Shown: piece after piece, positions 34,883 through 43,776 of the stretch
Layout of the letters: the number at the start of each line of letters is the position of its first letter
Numbering within the stretch: position 1 is the stretch's first letter
Assembly (NCBI RefSeq): GCF_001612665.1
Contig: NZ_BDAX01000001.1
Coordinates: forward strand, 1 to 64,000
DNA length: 64,000 nucleotides
Direction: 5' to 3'
Source: Nocardia alba NBRC 108234
GTDB taxonomy: Bacteria; Actinomycetota; Actinomycetes; Mycobacteriales; Mycobacteriaceae
The notes under the pieces: generated by a model
The model's input: only the letters and a program-made list of their open reading frames with translations
What the model was told of the DNA's origin: nothing
Database searches by the model: none
Position numbers and translations under genes: made by a program

Positions 34883-35901
34883 GCGGCCTCGTACCCGGCG
34901 ACGGGTCGGTCTTCGGGGCGGTGCACCTGGGCTACATCGTTGTGGAGTCGGCGCGGCTGGGCGAGTGGCGTCGCTTCGGCGCCGACGCGATCGGCATGCA
35001 CGCCGACGACGTCGACAGCTCCACGCTGCGGTTCCGCCTCGATGAGCACGCGTGCCGTTTCCTGGTGGAGCAGGGTCCGCAGGAGGACGTGACGGCCGTC
35101 GGCTGGCAGGTCGACGATCACGAAACCTTCGACCGGATCATCGCGCGGGTGTCCGATCGTGGCGTGCCGATCGCCGAAGGCAGTGCCGAGGACGCGGCCC
35201 GCCGTGGCGTGGAGCGTCTGTGGCGGTTCGCCGGCCCCAAGGGGATCCGGCAGGAGATCTTCACCGTCCCGGTGACCACGCCCGAGCCGCTGCGCATGCT
35301 CAGCTCCGGGTGGGTGACCGGCGAAGCCGGCATGGGACATGTCGCGATCGTGTCGAGGGAGCCGGAATCACTGCGGGGCTACTACGAGACGGTCTTCGAC
35401 TCCCGGCTCAGCGACTACATCGACGAGAACGTCTCCGGTCTCAAGCTCAAGATCCGGTTCCTGCGGGTCAACGAGCGGCACCACTCGATCGCGATCGCCA
35501 ACATCCGCGGAGTAAAGATCGATCCGATCCGAACCCGGGTGCAGCACATCAACATTCAGTCCGGCTCGCTCGACGACGTGCTGGCCGCCTATGGGCGGGT
35601 CACCGATCTCGGCTTCCGGATGGCCTGGTCGGTCGGCCAGCACACCAATGATCGGGAGCTGTCCTTCTACTGCGTCACCCCGTCCGGATTCGAACTCGAG
35701 GTCGGCTGGAATCCGATCGTGTTCGGTCCGGAACGCGAATCGACGTGGGAGCCGACCACCTACCAGGGCATCAGTATCTGGGGTCACACGCCGGTCGGCG
35801 AGACCGTGCTGGACAAGTTCACGCAGTTCCGGCAAGTCGTTCGGACCCTGCGGACCCCCGAGATCACTGTCCCCCAACTCACCGGAGGCATGGCGCGATG
35901 A
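34879..35901 (+). CDS. Type I extradiol (VOC-fold) ring-cleaving dioxygenase
   Basis: It starts in the ATGA overlap with the hydrolase. The 340-residue protein has two vicinal-oxygen-chelate halves; the C-terminal one carries the likely Fe(II) ligands His in GMGHVAIV, His in RVQHINIQ and Glu in GFELEVGW, plus an active-site His in RHHSIAIAN. It resembles BphC/HsaC-type 2,3-dihydroxyphenyl dioxygenases, not the LigB-type MhpB of E. coli. It should cleave a catechol or 2,3-dihydroxyphenylalkanoate at the meta position and feed the hydrolase upstream. Confidence 0.85.
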   Translation: MSGLVPGDGSVFGAVHLGYIVVESARLGEWRRFGADAIGMHADDVDSSTLRFRLDEHACRFLVEQGPQEDVTAVGWQVDDHETFDRIIARVSDRGVPIAEGSAEDAARRGVERLWRFAGPKGIRQEIFTVPVTTPEPLRMLSSGWVTGEAGMGHVAIVSREPESLRGYYETVFDSRLSDYIDENVSGLKLKIRFLRVNERHHSIAIANIRGVKIDPIRTRVQHINIQSGSLDDVLAAYGRVTDLGFRMAWSVGQHTNDRELSFYCVTPSGFELEVGWNPIVFGPERESTWEPTTYQGISIWGHTPVGETVLDKFTQFRQVVRTLRTPEITVPQLTGGMAR

Positions 35902-37652
35902 CATCGTTCGACTACGACGTGGTAGTCGTCGGGCTGGGGCCCACCGGGCTGACCCTGGCGAACCTGCTCGGCCGGCGCGGCGTGCGGGTGCTGGTACTCG
36001 AGCGTGAGCCGGAGTTCTACGGCTTGGCGCGGGCGGTGTACACCGACGACGAAGGCATGCGGATCTTCCAGACCGCCGGTGTCGCCGACGAGGCCTCGGC
36101 GCAGATGAACCTCGACTGCACCGTGCAGTGGGTGCGCCGTGACGGCTCGGTGCTCGCCCAGTTCAACCAGGTCTCGCGCCCGCTGGGCTGGCCGGTGGCC
36201 AACTTCCTGTACCAGCCCTACCTGGAGAACACGCTCGAGAACGCCCTCGAGCGCTACCCGCACGTGACGGTTCGCCGCGGCCGGGAGGTCCTCGGTTTCG
36301 ATCAGGACGCCGACGGTGTGCTCGTGCGGCATGCCGAATGCCAGGGGACCGGGTACGGCAAACACGCCGCCGACACCGATGCGGCCACCTCGGAAGAGGT
36401 ACGGGCGAAGTTCCTCGTCGGCTGCGATGGCGGCCGCAGCGTGGTCCGCACGCAACTGGGCATCGATATGACCGGTACGAGCTATCCCGAACGCTGGCTC
36501 GTGGTCGATCTGCTCGCCAACGATGGTGTCGACGCGTTCCGGCATCTGCCGTACTTCAACTTCGTCTGTGATCCCGAGCTGCCGACGGTGTCGTGTCCGC
36601 AGCCTGGTGGGCATCACCGTTTCGAGTTCATGCTCAACGATGAGCAGAGCAAAGAGGAGATGGAGGACCCCGACCAGGTCCGCAGTCTCATCGCCCACTA
36701 CGTCGATCCCGACGAAGTGACGGTGCTGCGCAAACTGGTCTACACCTTCAACGCCGTGGTCGCCGACCAGTGGCGTCAGGGACGCGTCCTGCTCGCCGGC
36801 GACGCCGCGCACATGACGCCCCAATTCATCGGCCAGGGCATGAACGCCGGTGTCCGCGACGCCGACAACCTGTCCTGGAAGCTCGGCGCCATCATCGGGC
36901 ACGGTGCGAGTCTCGATCTCCTCGACACCTACGAGACCGAGCGGCGGCCCCACGCCAAGGCGATGATCGATCTGTCGGTGCTGAACAAGAGCCTCGTCTC
37001 GATCGACAACAAGCTCGCCGCGGGTGCCCGCGATATCGCCCTGGCCACCGCGCTGAAGGTCCCCGGACTCAACACCTGGATCCGGGAGGCGAAGATGAAG
37101 CCGTCCCCGCGGTTCAAGCGCGGTGCCTACTTCGGGCTCCCGCGCAAGTGGACGCGCGGCGTCGAGGGCACGCTGGCACCGCAGCCGGAGATCCGCACCT
37201 TCGACGGCCGCCATGAGCACCTCGACGATGCGCTCGGCCTCGGCTTCGCCGTCGTCGGCTACGGTGTCGATCCGCGTGCGGGACTCAGTGTCGCCCAGCG
37301 CAATGCCCTGCAGATACTCGGCACGCAGTTCGTGACCGTGTACGCGACCGGTGGCCGTCCGCAGGGCGAGCGGGGCGACGCCCGGGTCGCCGCCACCGAC
37401 TACGCCGACGTCGAGGATTACACCGGGGACATGGCCCGGTGGTTCGCCAAAGCCGGTGTCGCCCATGGCGGCACGGTCCTGCTCCGCCCGGACCGATACG
37501 TGTTCGGGATCAGCGCGAAATCCGACGCGCGCGAGCTGGTCACCGCACTGCTGGCCCGCCTCGCCGTCACGCCCGCGATGTTGACCGCGAACCACAGCCC
37601 CCTGCGCGTCGTGGCGTCCGCCGCGCCGAGCCCCCTGGAGGAAGCCCGATGA
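35898..37652 (+). CDS. mhpA: FAD-dependent aromatic hydroxylase, MhpA-like
   Basis: ATG 35898 overlaps the dioxygenase stop (ATGA). The 584-residue flavoprotein has the FAD-binding GxGxxG-type motif VVVVGLGPTGLTLANLLG, the DG motif VGCDGGRSVVR and the second FAD motif GRVLLAGDAAHMTPQFIGQGMNAGVRDA. Length and sequence resemble 3-(3-hydroxyphenyl)propionate 2-hydroxylase, which makes the 2,3-dihydroxy substrate for ring cleavage using NAD(P)H and O2. The true substrate, a hydroxyphenylalkanoate or another monohydroxylated aromatic, cannot be read from the sequence. Confidence 0.85.
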   Translation: MTSFDYDVVVVGLGPTGLTLANLLGRRGVRVLVLEREPEFYGLARAVYTDDEGMRIFQTAGVADEASAQMNLDCTVQWVRRDGSVLAQFNQVSRPLGWPVANFLYQPYLENTLENALERYPHVTVRRGREVLGFDQDADGVLVRHAECQGTGYGKHAADTDAATSEEVRAKFLVGCDGGRSVVRTQLGIDMTGTSYPERWLVVDLLANDGVDAFRHLPYFNFVCDPELPTVSCPQPGGHHRFEFMLNDEQSKEEMEDPDQVRSLIAHYVDPDEVTVLRKLVYTFNAVVADQWRQGRVLLAGDAAHMTPQFIGQGMNAGVRDADNLSWKLGAIIGHGASLDLLDTYETERRPHAKAMIDLSVLNKSLVSIDNKLAAGARDIALATALKVPGLNTWIREAKMKPSPRFKRGAYFGLPRKWTRGVEGTLAPQPEIRTFDGRHEHLDDALGLGFAVVGYGVDPRAGLSVAQRNALQILGTQFVTVYATGGRPQGERGDARVAATDYADVEDYTGDMARWFAKAGVAHGGTVLLRPDRYVFGISAKSDARELVTALLARLAVTPAMLTANHSPLRVVASAAPSPLEEAR

Positions 37653-38467
37653 CCACGACCACCAGCGAACTGCCCGCCGTCCTCGCCGCCGCCGAGCGAC
37701 TGGCGACCGCGACGCAGCTGGGCGTGCCCGTGGCCGCGGTGCGTGACCTGATCGGCGCCGACGACGTGGACCTGGCCTACGCGGTGCAGAGGCTGGGCAC
37801 TCGCCGACGGATCGACGAGGGCGCCCGCGTCGTCGGGCACAAGATCGGACTGACCTCCACGGCGGTGCAACGTCAGCTCGGTGTCGACCAGCCCGACTTC
37901 GGCGTGCTCTTGCACGACATGGACGCGGGCACGACGCCGCTGTCGCAGCGGCCGAGGCTGCTGCAGCCCAAGATCGAGGCCGAGCTGGCCTTCGTCCTCG
38001 GCGCCGACCTGACCGGTGACGACCTCGATCCCATCTCGGTGCGCGGCGCCATCGACTACGCCGCACCCGCACTCGAGATCGTGGACAGCCGAATCGCGGG
38101 CTGGGACATCACCTTCGGCGACACCGTGGCCGACAACGCCTCGAGCGGCTGGTTCGTGCTGGGCGAACAGCGGCTCTCCCTCGATGACTTCGAACCGCGC
38201 GAGATCACGATGGCCATGCGCATCGATGGTGAGATCGTCTCGCGCGGAAAAGGCGTGGACTGCCTCGGCGACCCACTGCTGGCGCTGGCCTGGCTCGCGC
38301 GCACCGCTCAGGCGCTGGGAGATCCGCTGCGCGCGGGCGAGATCGTGCTCTCCGGCGCGCTGGGGCCGATGGCGCCGCTGGTGCCCGGCGCGCGGGTCCA
38401 CGCCGAACTGACTCAGCGTTCGGGGCCGCTCGGCACCGTCGACTTCACCCTGGAGGAACAGCGATGA
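37649..38467 (+). CDS. mhpD: 2-keto-4-pentenoate hydratase
   Basis: It starts in an ATGA overlap. The 272-residue protein has [39 protein letters not shown] (metal-binding Glu pair), [11 protein letters not shown] and the late [11 protein letters not shown] motif of the MhpD/HsaE hydratase family. It adds water to 2-hydroxypenta-2,4-dienoate to give 4-hydroxy-2-oxovalerate, a step common to meta-cleavage pathways. The order hydratase, acetaldehyde dehydrogenase, aldolase is the usual lower module. Confidence 0.9.
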   Translation: MTTTTSELPAVLAAAERLATATQLGVPVAAVRDLIGADDVDLAYAVQRLGTRRRIDEGARVVGHKIGLTSTAVQRQLGVDQPDFGVLLHDMDAGTTPLSQRPRLLQPKIEAELAFVLGADLTGDDLDPISVRGAIDYAAPALEIVDSRIAGWDITFGDTVADNASSGWFVLGEQRLSLDDFEPREITMAMRIDGEIVSRGKGVDCLGDPLLALAWLARTAQALGDPLRAGEIVLSGALGPMAPLVPGARVHAELTQRSGPLGTVDFTLEEQR

Positions 38468-39408
38468 GCCGCACCAAAGTCGCCGTCATCGGATCGGGCA
38501 ATATCGGCACCGATCTGATGATCAAGGTCTTGCGCCTGTCCGAAACACTCGAGATGGCCGCCATGGTCGGCATCGACCCGGATTCCGACGGGCTCGCCCG
38601 CGCCGGTCGGTTGGGTGTGCAGATCACCTCCGATGGTGTCGAGGGTCTGATCGGGCTACCGGATTTCGATGACATCGAGATCGTTTTCGACGCCACCTCG
38701 GCGGGCGCCCACAAGGCCAACGCCGCCGCCCTCGCCCCCTTCGGCAAACGCCTGATCGATCTGACTCCCGCCGCGATCGGCCCGTTCGTCGTTCCGGCGG
38801 TGAACCTCGATCAGCACGTGGCGGCCGACAACGTCAACATGGTCACCTGCGGTGGTCAGGCGACGATTCCGGTGGTCGCGGCCATCGCTCGGGTCACCGC
38901 GGTGCCCTACGCCGAGATCGTCGCCTCGATCGCGTCGAAGTCCGCGGGCCCCGGCACCCGAGCCAATATCGACGAGTTCACCGAGACCACCTCGACCGCG
39001 ATCGCCGCGGTGGGCGGCGCCCAGCGCGGACGCGCGATCATCGTGCTCAACCCCGCGGAACCGCCGCTGATCATGCGCGACACCGTGTTCGCGCTCATCG
39101 ACACCGCCGACGCCGAGGTCCACGCGCGGATCAAGGAGTCGATCCTGGCCATGGTGGCCGACGTCGCCGCGTATGTGCCGGGCTACCGGTTGAAGCAGGG
39201 TGTGCAGATCACGCCCGTCGAAGCCGGAGCTCCGCTGCGCACCCTGGTCGGCGACGCTCCGGTCACCCACCAGGTCAGCGTGTTCCTCGAGGTCGAGGGT
39301 GCCGCGCACTACCTGCCGGCCTATGCCGGGAATCTCGACATCATGACCTCGGCCGCCGTGCGCGTCGCGGAGCGGATCGCGGCATCCACGAAGGAGAGTG
39401 TCCGATGA
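38464..39408 (+). CDS. mhpF: Acetaldehyde dehydrogenase (acylating)
   Basis: It starts in an ATGA overlap. The 314-residue protein has the NAD-binding [18 protein letters not shown], the catalytic Cys in [14 protein letters not shown] and the [13 protein letters not shown] stretch of MhpF/DmpF/HsaG enzymes. It converts acetaldehyde channelled from the aldolase to acetyl-CoA with NAD+ and CoA. It should form a complex with the next gene product. Confidence 0.95.
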   Translation: MSRTKVAVIGSGNIGTDLMIKVLRLSETLEMAAMVGIDPDSDGLARAGRLGVQITSDGVEGLIGLPDFDDIEIVFDATSAGAHKANAAALAPFGKRLIDLTPAAIGPFVVPAVNLDQHVAADNVNMVTCGGQATIPVVAAIARVTAVPYAEIVASIASKSAGPGTRANIDEFTETTSTAIAAVGGAQRGRAIIVLNPAEPPLIMRDTVFALIDTADAEVHARIKESILAMVADVAAYVPGYRLKQGVQITPVEAGAPLRTLVGDAPVTHQVSVFLEVEGAAHYLPAYAGNLDIMTSAAVRVAERIAASTKESVR

Positions 39409-40415
39409 GCGCCGAAATCTTCCTGCAGGACGTCACTCTGCGCGATGGGATGCACGCACTGCGGCACCGCATCGATCCCGCCGGGGTGGCCCGGATCGCC
39501 GCCGCGCTCGATGCCGCGGGCGTGGACGCGATCGAGGTCGCCCACGGTGACGGGCTGCACGGCGGCAGCCTCAACTACGGGCCGGGCAGCCACACCGACT
39601 GGGAATGGCTCGAAGCCGCCGCGGGCGCGGTGCAGTTCGCCCGGCTGACGACCCTGCTGCTGCCCGGCATCGGCACCATCGAGGACCTGCGTCGCGCGTT
39701 CGATCTCGGCGTGCGCTCGGTCCGGGTGGCCACCCACTGCACCGAGGCGGACATCTCCGCCCAGCACATCGCCTGCGCGCGCGAACTCGGCATGGACGTG
39801 TCCGGTTTCTTGATGATGAGCCATATGAACAGTCCGGAGGGTTTGGCCGACCAGGCGAAACTCATGGAATCCTACGGCGCGCACTGCGTGTACGTCACCG
39901 ATTCCGGCGGGCGCCTCACCATGGACGGTGTTCGTGAACGCGTGCGCGCCTACCGCGGCGTGCTCACGCCCGACACCGAAATCGGTATCCACGCCCACCA
40001 GAACCTCTCGCTGTCCGTGGCGAACAGTGTCGTCGCGGTGGAGGAGGGCGTGACCCGGGTGGACGCATCCCTGGCCGGACTGGGCGCCGGGGCGGGCAAC
40101 ACTCCGCTCGAAGCGTTCGTCGCCGTCGCCGACCTGACCGGCTGGGAACACGGCGCGAACCTCGATCAGCTGACCGATGCGGCCGACGACCTGGTCCGGC
40201 CGCTGATGGATCGGCCCGTCCAGGTCGACCGCGAAACGCTGACGCTCGGCTACGCGGGTGTCTACTCGAGCTTCCTGCGCCACGCGGAGAACGCCTCGGC
40301 CACCTACGGCGTGGACGTGCGCACGCTGCTCACCGTCGCCGGTCGGCGAGGGCTTGTCGGCGGACAGGAAGACATGATCGCCGATATCGCGCTCGACCTG
40401 GTCGGTGATCACTGA
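39405..40415 (+). CDS. mhpE: 4-hydroxy-2-oxovalerate aldolase
   Basis: It starts in an ATGA overlap. The 336-residue protein begins [17 protein letters not shown], the DRE-TIM aldolase opening with the metal-binding Asp and catalytic Arg, and has [16 protein letters not shown] (metal-binding HxH) and [15 protein letters not shown]. It splits 4-hydroxy-2-oxovalerate to pyruvate and acetaldehyde, which passes to MhpF. It is the last enzyme of the operon; the next regulator gene overlaps its end by 11 bp. Confidence 0.95.
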   Translation: MSAEIFLQDVTLRDGMHALRHRIDPAGVARIAAALDAAGVDAIEVAHGDGLHGGSLNYGPGSHTDWEWLEAAAGAVQFARLTTLLLPGIGTIEDLRRAFDLGVRSVRVATHCTEADISAQHIACARELGMDVSGFLMMSHMNSPEGLADQAKLMESYGAHCVYVTDSGGRLTMDGVRERVRAYRGVLTPDTEIGIHAHQNLSLSVANSVVAVEEGVTRVDASLAGLGAGAGNTPLEAFVAVADLTGWEHGANLDQLTDAADDLVRPLMDRPVQVDRETLTLGYAGVYSSFLRHAENASATYGVDVRTLLTVAGRRGLVGGQEDMIADIALDLVGDH

Positions 40416-41157
40416 GACTTCCGGCTCGCGCGGACCGGAAGGTGACGCGGTCCCGGCCTTTGTCACAGGAGGCCGGGACCGCCGTCCCCACGAGTCGGAA
40501 CACGGGTGTGCCACGACCGCTGCCGATGTCAGGCGGTACGGCGGCCAGACCATCGCGACGCGCAAGGCGCGGCGACGGCGTCAGTTCCTCGACGCGGCCA
40601 CCCGCGTCTGCGCGGAGCGCGGCTGTTTCGGCTGTTCGCTCAGCGACATCTGTGCGTCGGCGTCGCTGTCGAAGCGGCAGTTCTACGAGGAATTCCACAC
40701 TCTCGACGAGGTGCTCGTCGCGGCCTATGCCCGGATCCAGGACAGGGCGGCCGTCGCGGTGGCACGCGCGCTCGCGGACCAGACCGGACCCGTCGAACTG
40801 GTCGTCGCACTGCGCGCCGCCCTGATCGCCTATTTCGCCGCGATCGAGAGTGAGCCGCACGGCGCGAGGTTCGCCCTGCTCGAGGTGAGCGGCGTCGGCG
40901 AACTCGCACAGCAGCAGTGCCGGGCGCACGCCCACCGATGGGCGGGACACATCCGGAGTTTCCTGGCGGCGAGAGGTTCACGTCCGGCCGACGACACCGT
41001 CGGGCTGCTGACCGCGACGGTCAACGCTGTCGCGCGCGAAGGCCTGTCGTGCGTCCCCGAGCTGCCGCCGTCGAGCCTGATCGAGCTCCTGACGAGTATG
41101 GCGATGCTGGTGGTTACCCGAGGGGCTTCGGCAGATCACGAGGCAGTGGATTCGTAG
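40405..41157 (+). CDS. TetR-family regulator at the end of the meta-cleavage operon
   Basis: GTG 40405 lies inside the aldolase gene. The first 55 residues are unstructured; the HTH reads [32 protein letters not shown], atypical in having several Cys and Ser residues, followed by a helical ligand domain. Co-translation with the operon suggests autogenous control of the pathway or of a linked unit such as the adjacent amidohydrolase. Its HTH is unlike that of the duplicated TetR pair, so it probably recognises another site. Confidence 0.8.
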   Translation: MITETSGSRGPEGDAVPAFVTGGRDRRPHESEHGCATTAADVRRYGGQTIATRKARRRRQFLDAATRVCAERGCFGCSLSDICASASLSKRQFYEEFHTLDEVLVAAYARIQDRAAVAVARALADQTGPVELVVALRAALIAYFAAIESEPHGARFALLEVSGVGELAQQQCRAHAHRWAGHIRSFLAARGSRPADDTVGLLTATVNAVAREGLSCVPELPPSSLIELLTSMAMLVVTRGASADHEAVDS

Positions 41158-41264
41158 GCAGCAATATCGCGGCGCGCGCGGGGAGCGAGGCCTCGTCGCG
41201 AACGAGGATCGATGTGCCCGAGTGCCGGGTAGTGGGTTCGGCTGTCATCGAACCTTTCTCCGGC

Positions 41265-42308
41265 CTACGCTCGTGGACCGATCGCCCGTGCGATGCCACG
41301 GAAGGCTTGCCGCCGAATCGTGCTCCGAACCCGGTTCAGCATCGGCGTCGACGGTGCGATGGCCGGGGCGGCACCGAAACGGGGGAACAGGGTGAGTGCG
41401 TTGACGCGCTCGACGGCACGGCGCTGGGCGTCGTCGAGACCCGCATAGGCGTCGAGGCCGCCGCCGAAGTAGAGCACCGCCGGATCGGGGGCGAACGGCC
41501 AGTCGCTGCCGTAGAGGACATGGCCCGGCCGGGCGAACGACAGCAGGCTCGGCAGCGCCGACGCGCTCGAGGACAGCGCGGTGTCGAAATAGAACCCGGC
41601 GAACTCGTCGATCAGGTCGGCGGGGCTCACTCCGGTTTCGCTGAAGATGGTGAGCGCCAGCCGGTGGGCCGCGTAGGGAACGAAGCCGCCACCGTGCGAC
41701 AGGATGAACTTGATGTTCGGGTACCGACGTCGAATCCCGTTGCGCACCAACAGGTAGGCGGCCCGGGTGGTGTCGAGGAGGAAGTCCGCGGCGAAGGGCA
41801 GGATTCCGGGAACCGGCTCGCCGGGAAGATCCGCCGGGTGTACCAGAACGACCGCGCAACGGTCGTCGAGCGCGCGGAAGAGTTCGTCCTGGCCCTCGGC
41901 GCCGAGATAAACCCCGGCGGAGTTCCCGAGCAGCACCACTCCGTCGGCGCCGAGAGTATCGAGGGCTCGTTCGGCTTCCAGCCGGGACGCTCGCACGTCG
42001 GGCATGGGCAAGGTGGCCATGAATCCGAGCTGTCCCGGGTGGGCGGCCGAGATCTCGGATGAGTAGTCGTTGAGGGCCTGGGCGAGCGTCGTGGCCTCGG
42101 CGGGATCGGTGAGGAAGGTGGTTCCGGGTGTCGACACCGACAGAATCGCCGAGCCGATCCTCGCAGTCGTCATCAGGCTCAGAGCCGAGTCCGGCGACCA
42201 GTCCGGTAGATCCCGGCCACCCGGGGCGGTGATGCCGTGGCGGCGCAGCGCGTCGCGATAGACCGGCGGGATCATGTGCTGATGCACGTCGATTCGGTCC
42301 GCGTTCAT
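41265..42308 (-). CDS. Cytosolic amidohydrolase (amidohydrolase-2/ACMSD-like)
   Basis: The 347-residue protein has all expected metal and catalytic residues: DVHQHMIPP, HPADLPG, ILSHGGGF and LYGSDWPFAP. It lacks a signal peptide. Enzymes of this family decarboxylate aromatic or muconate-type acids (gamma-resorcylate, 5-carboxyvanillate, ACMS) or hydrolyse lactones. Near a meta-cleavage operon it may decarboxylate an aromatic acid before hydroxylation. Two operator sites lie upstream (42363-42414). Its C-terminus is the template for the fragment at 22786-23160. Confidence 0.85.
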   Translation of the reverse strand: MNADRIDVHQHMIPPVYRDALRRHGITAPGGRDLPDWSPDSALSLMTTARIGSAILSVSTPGTTFLTDPAEATTLAQALNDYSSEISAAHPGQLGFMATLPMPDVRASRLEAERALDTLGADGVVLLGNSAGVYLGAEGQDELFRALDDRCAVVLVHPADLPGEPVPGILPFAADFLLDTTRAAYLLVRNGIRRRYPNIKFILSHGGGFVPYAAHRLALTIFSETGVSPADLIDEFAGFYFDTALSSSASALPSLLSFARPGHVLYGSDWPFAPDPAVLYFGGGLDAYAGLDDAQRRAVERVNALTLFPRFGAAPAIAPSTPMLNRVRSTIRRQAFRGIARAIGPRA

Positions 42309-42362
42309 CGGGTCCTTCCGTTCATGGTGGAGAGATCTGCGGCCACACCATCGGCACTAATG

Positions 42363-42414
42363 TGATGATAGTATCAGTTACGACGAAATGCTATCTATAG
42401 TGATGAAAATGTCA
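42363..42414. promoter_or_regulatory. Two operators before the cytosolic amidohydrolase
   Basis: TGATGATAGTATCA (42363-42376) differs in a single base from the operon site at 33979-33992. TGATGAAAATGTCA (42401-42414) is nearly the same as the site at 43700-43713. Confidence 0.7.
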
Positions 42415-42436
42415 GAAGATTCGCGCTGGGTGCGGG

Positions 42437-43525
42437 CTACTTCGTCAGCCCCAGCAGGGCGGCCGTGAGTCCGTAGTCGGGACCGAAGTCCTGCATGTTG
42501 CCGGTGCGGCAGCCGTCCGCGCGCATCTGGATCCGCTCGCAGAAGACGCTGATGATCTCGCCCGATAGGGCGGTTCCGATCAGCACGTTCTGGCGGAAGT
42601 ACCTTCCGTCTTTGTCCATCGTGCGGTCGATGTTCTCCATGAGCAGCGGAGTGAGGTCAACGATCTCGGTGAGCGCGCCGGAGTTCGCACGTAGTTGGTT
42701 GGTGACATTGGTCAAACCGGCGAGTGAGGCGGCGAGCTCGTCCTGGTGCCCGGCGAATGCGATGCTGGTGTTGGTCAGGAAGGCGTTGAGCTGGTCCAGT
42801 GTTGCCTGCAGGCCGGGCGCCTGCTCGGCTAGTAGCCCCGACATGGCGGTCATCCGGTCGTTGAAGTCGCGCACCGACTGGTCGTTGTCGGCCAGCATCG
42901 TCGTGAGCTCGTTGAGCTTGATGATGATGTTGGCGATGGCGTCCTTGTTGTCGACACCGACCTTCAAAGCACCCGAGAGCGCATCGAGGGTTTCGCGGAT
43001 CTTCTGGCCGTTGCCGTTGAGCACCGGGTAGAGCGCCCGGCCTGAGAGCGGGCCGAGACCCTCCTGGCCGGGTTCGGGCTCGAGCGAGGCGGCGAACTGG
43101 TCGATGGTCTTGATCATCGTGTCCAGCTCGACCGGGGTCCTGGTCCGCGCGAGCGGCAGGTGATCGCCGGATTCGAGGGTGTCGCCGCCGGTGTAGGGCG
43201 GGGTGATCTCGATGTGGCGGTCGGTGACGATCGATGGTGAGATGATCGCCGCGATGGCGTCTTTCGGGATCTCGATGCCTGCGTCAACGGTCATGTGGAC
43301 CTCGACGTAGGTGCCCTTGGGCACGATCTTGTCGACCTTGCCGACCGCGAGGCCGAGGACCATGATCTCGTTGCCCTCGTACATGCCCGCGATGTTCTCG
43401 AAATCCGCGGTGATCTTGGTGGGAGGCGTCGATGTCGGCAGGGCGGAGCAACCGCCGAGGGTGAGGGCGGCTGCTCCGCCCGCGACGCACAGCCAGCGGA
43501 ACCCGGCCTTCTTTCTGCCCAGCAT
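42437..43525 (-). CDS. Orphan MCE-family lipoprotein
   Basis: The N-terminus is a lipoprotein signal (WLCVAGGAAALTLGGCSALP, lipobox LGGC). The MCE domain follows (about residues 38-115: ITADFENIAGMYEGNEIMVLGLAVGKVDKI, then GTYVEVHM). The remainder is a long helical region with Asn/Asp repeats (LNELTTMLADNDQSV) and a C-terminal domain, as in MceE/LprN-type subunits of lipid importers. A normal mce operon has two YrbE permeases and six MCE proteins; none of these is nearby. It has its own operators at 43553-43609. It may supply an alternative lipoprotein subunit to a remote Mce system. Confidence 0.85.
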   Translation of the reverse strand: MLGRKKAGFRWLCVAGGAAALTLGGCSALPTSTPPTKITADFENIAGMYEGNEIMVLGLAVGKVDKIVPKGTYVEVHMTVDAGIEIPKDAIAAIISPSIVTDRHIEITPPYTGGDTLESGDHLPLARTRTPVELDTMIKTIDQFAASLEPEPGQEGLGPLSGRALYPVLNGNGQKIRETLDALSGALKVGVDNKDAIANIIIKLNELTTMLADNDQSVRDFNDRMTAMSGLLAEQAPGLQATLDQLNAFLTNTSIAFAGHQDELAASLAGLTNVTNQLRANSGALTEIVDLTPLLMENIDRTMDKDGRYFRQNVLIGTALSGEIISVFCERIQMRADGCRTGNMQDFGPDYGLTAALLGLTK

Positions 43526-43552
43526 GAACGGGTCCCTTCGCGCTACGAGAAA

Positions 43553-43609
43553 TGATTATGCGATCACAAATGATAGAAGCATCGACACGATCTGGTGATG
43601 AAATCATCA
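43553..43609. promoter_or_regulatory. Two operators before the MCE lipoprotein gene
   Basis: TGATTATGCGATCA (43553-43566) and the perfect palindrome TGATGA-AA-TCATCA (43596-43609). The first begins 28 bp before the start codon. Confidence 0.7.
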
Positions 43610-43699
43610 AATGCGCCCGGGGCGTCGGGCTCGGATCGGGATGACTCCCGCCACTCTAGGTGCGGCGTCGTTGCAGTTTATGGAAATGACCGTCAGTAT

Positions 43700-43713
43700 T
43701 GATGAAAAAGTCA
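43700..43713. promoter_or_regulatory. Operator before the secreted protease gene
   Basis: TGATGAAAAAGTCA lies 64 bp before the start at 43777 and is almost the same as the site at 42401-42414. Confidence 0.5.
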
Positions 43714-43776
43714 TAAACTATCGACCGGTCGGCACGCTGCTCCATGCCCCGCACCGGCAGAAGGGACCGGGTCGAG

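Noticed and set aside
35784-38072. A 762-codon open frame on the minus strand across the hydroxylase and hydratase genes
   Set aside because: It is antisense to the mhp-like operon, rich in Arg/Gly/His runs, and has no domain or ribosome site; long shadows are expected in DNA of this G+C.
34013-40415. Assignment of the operon to the steroid (hsa) pathway
   Set aside because: The hydrolase, dioxygenase and lower-module genes would fit hsaC-hsaG, but the hydroxylase is a single-component MhpA-like FAD enzyme and no HsaA/HsaB or ring-degrading kstD/ksh genes are in the window.
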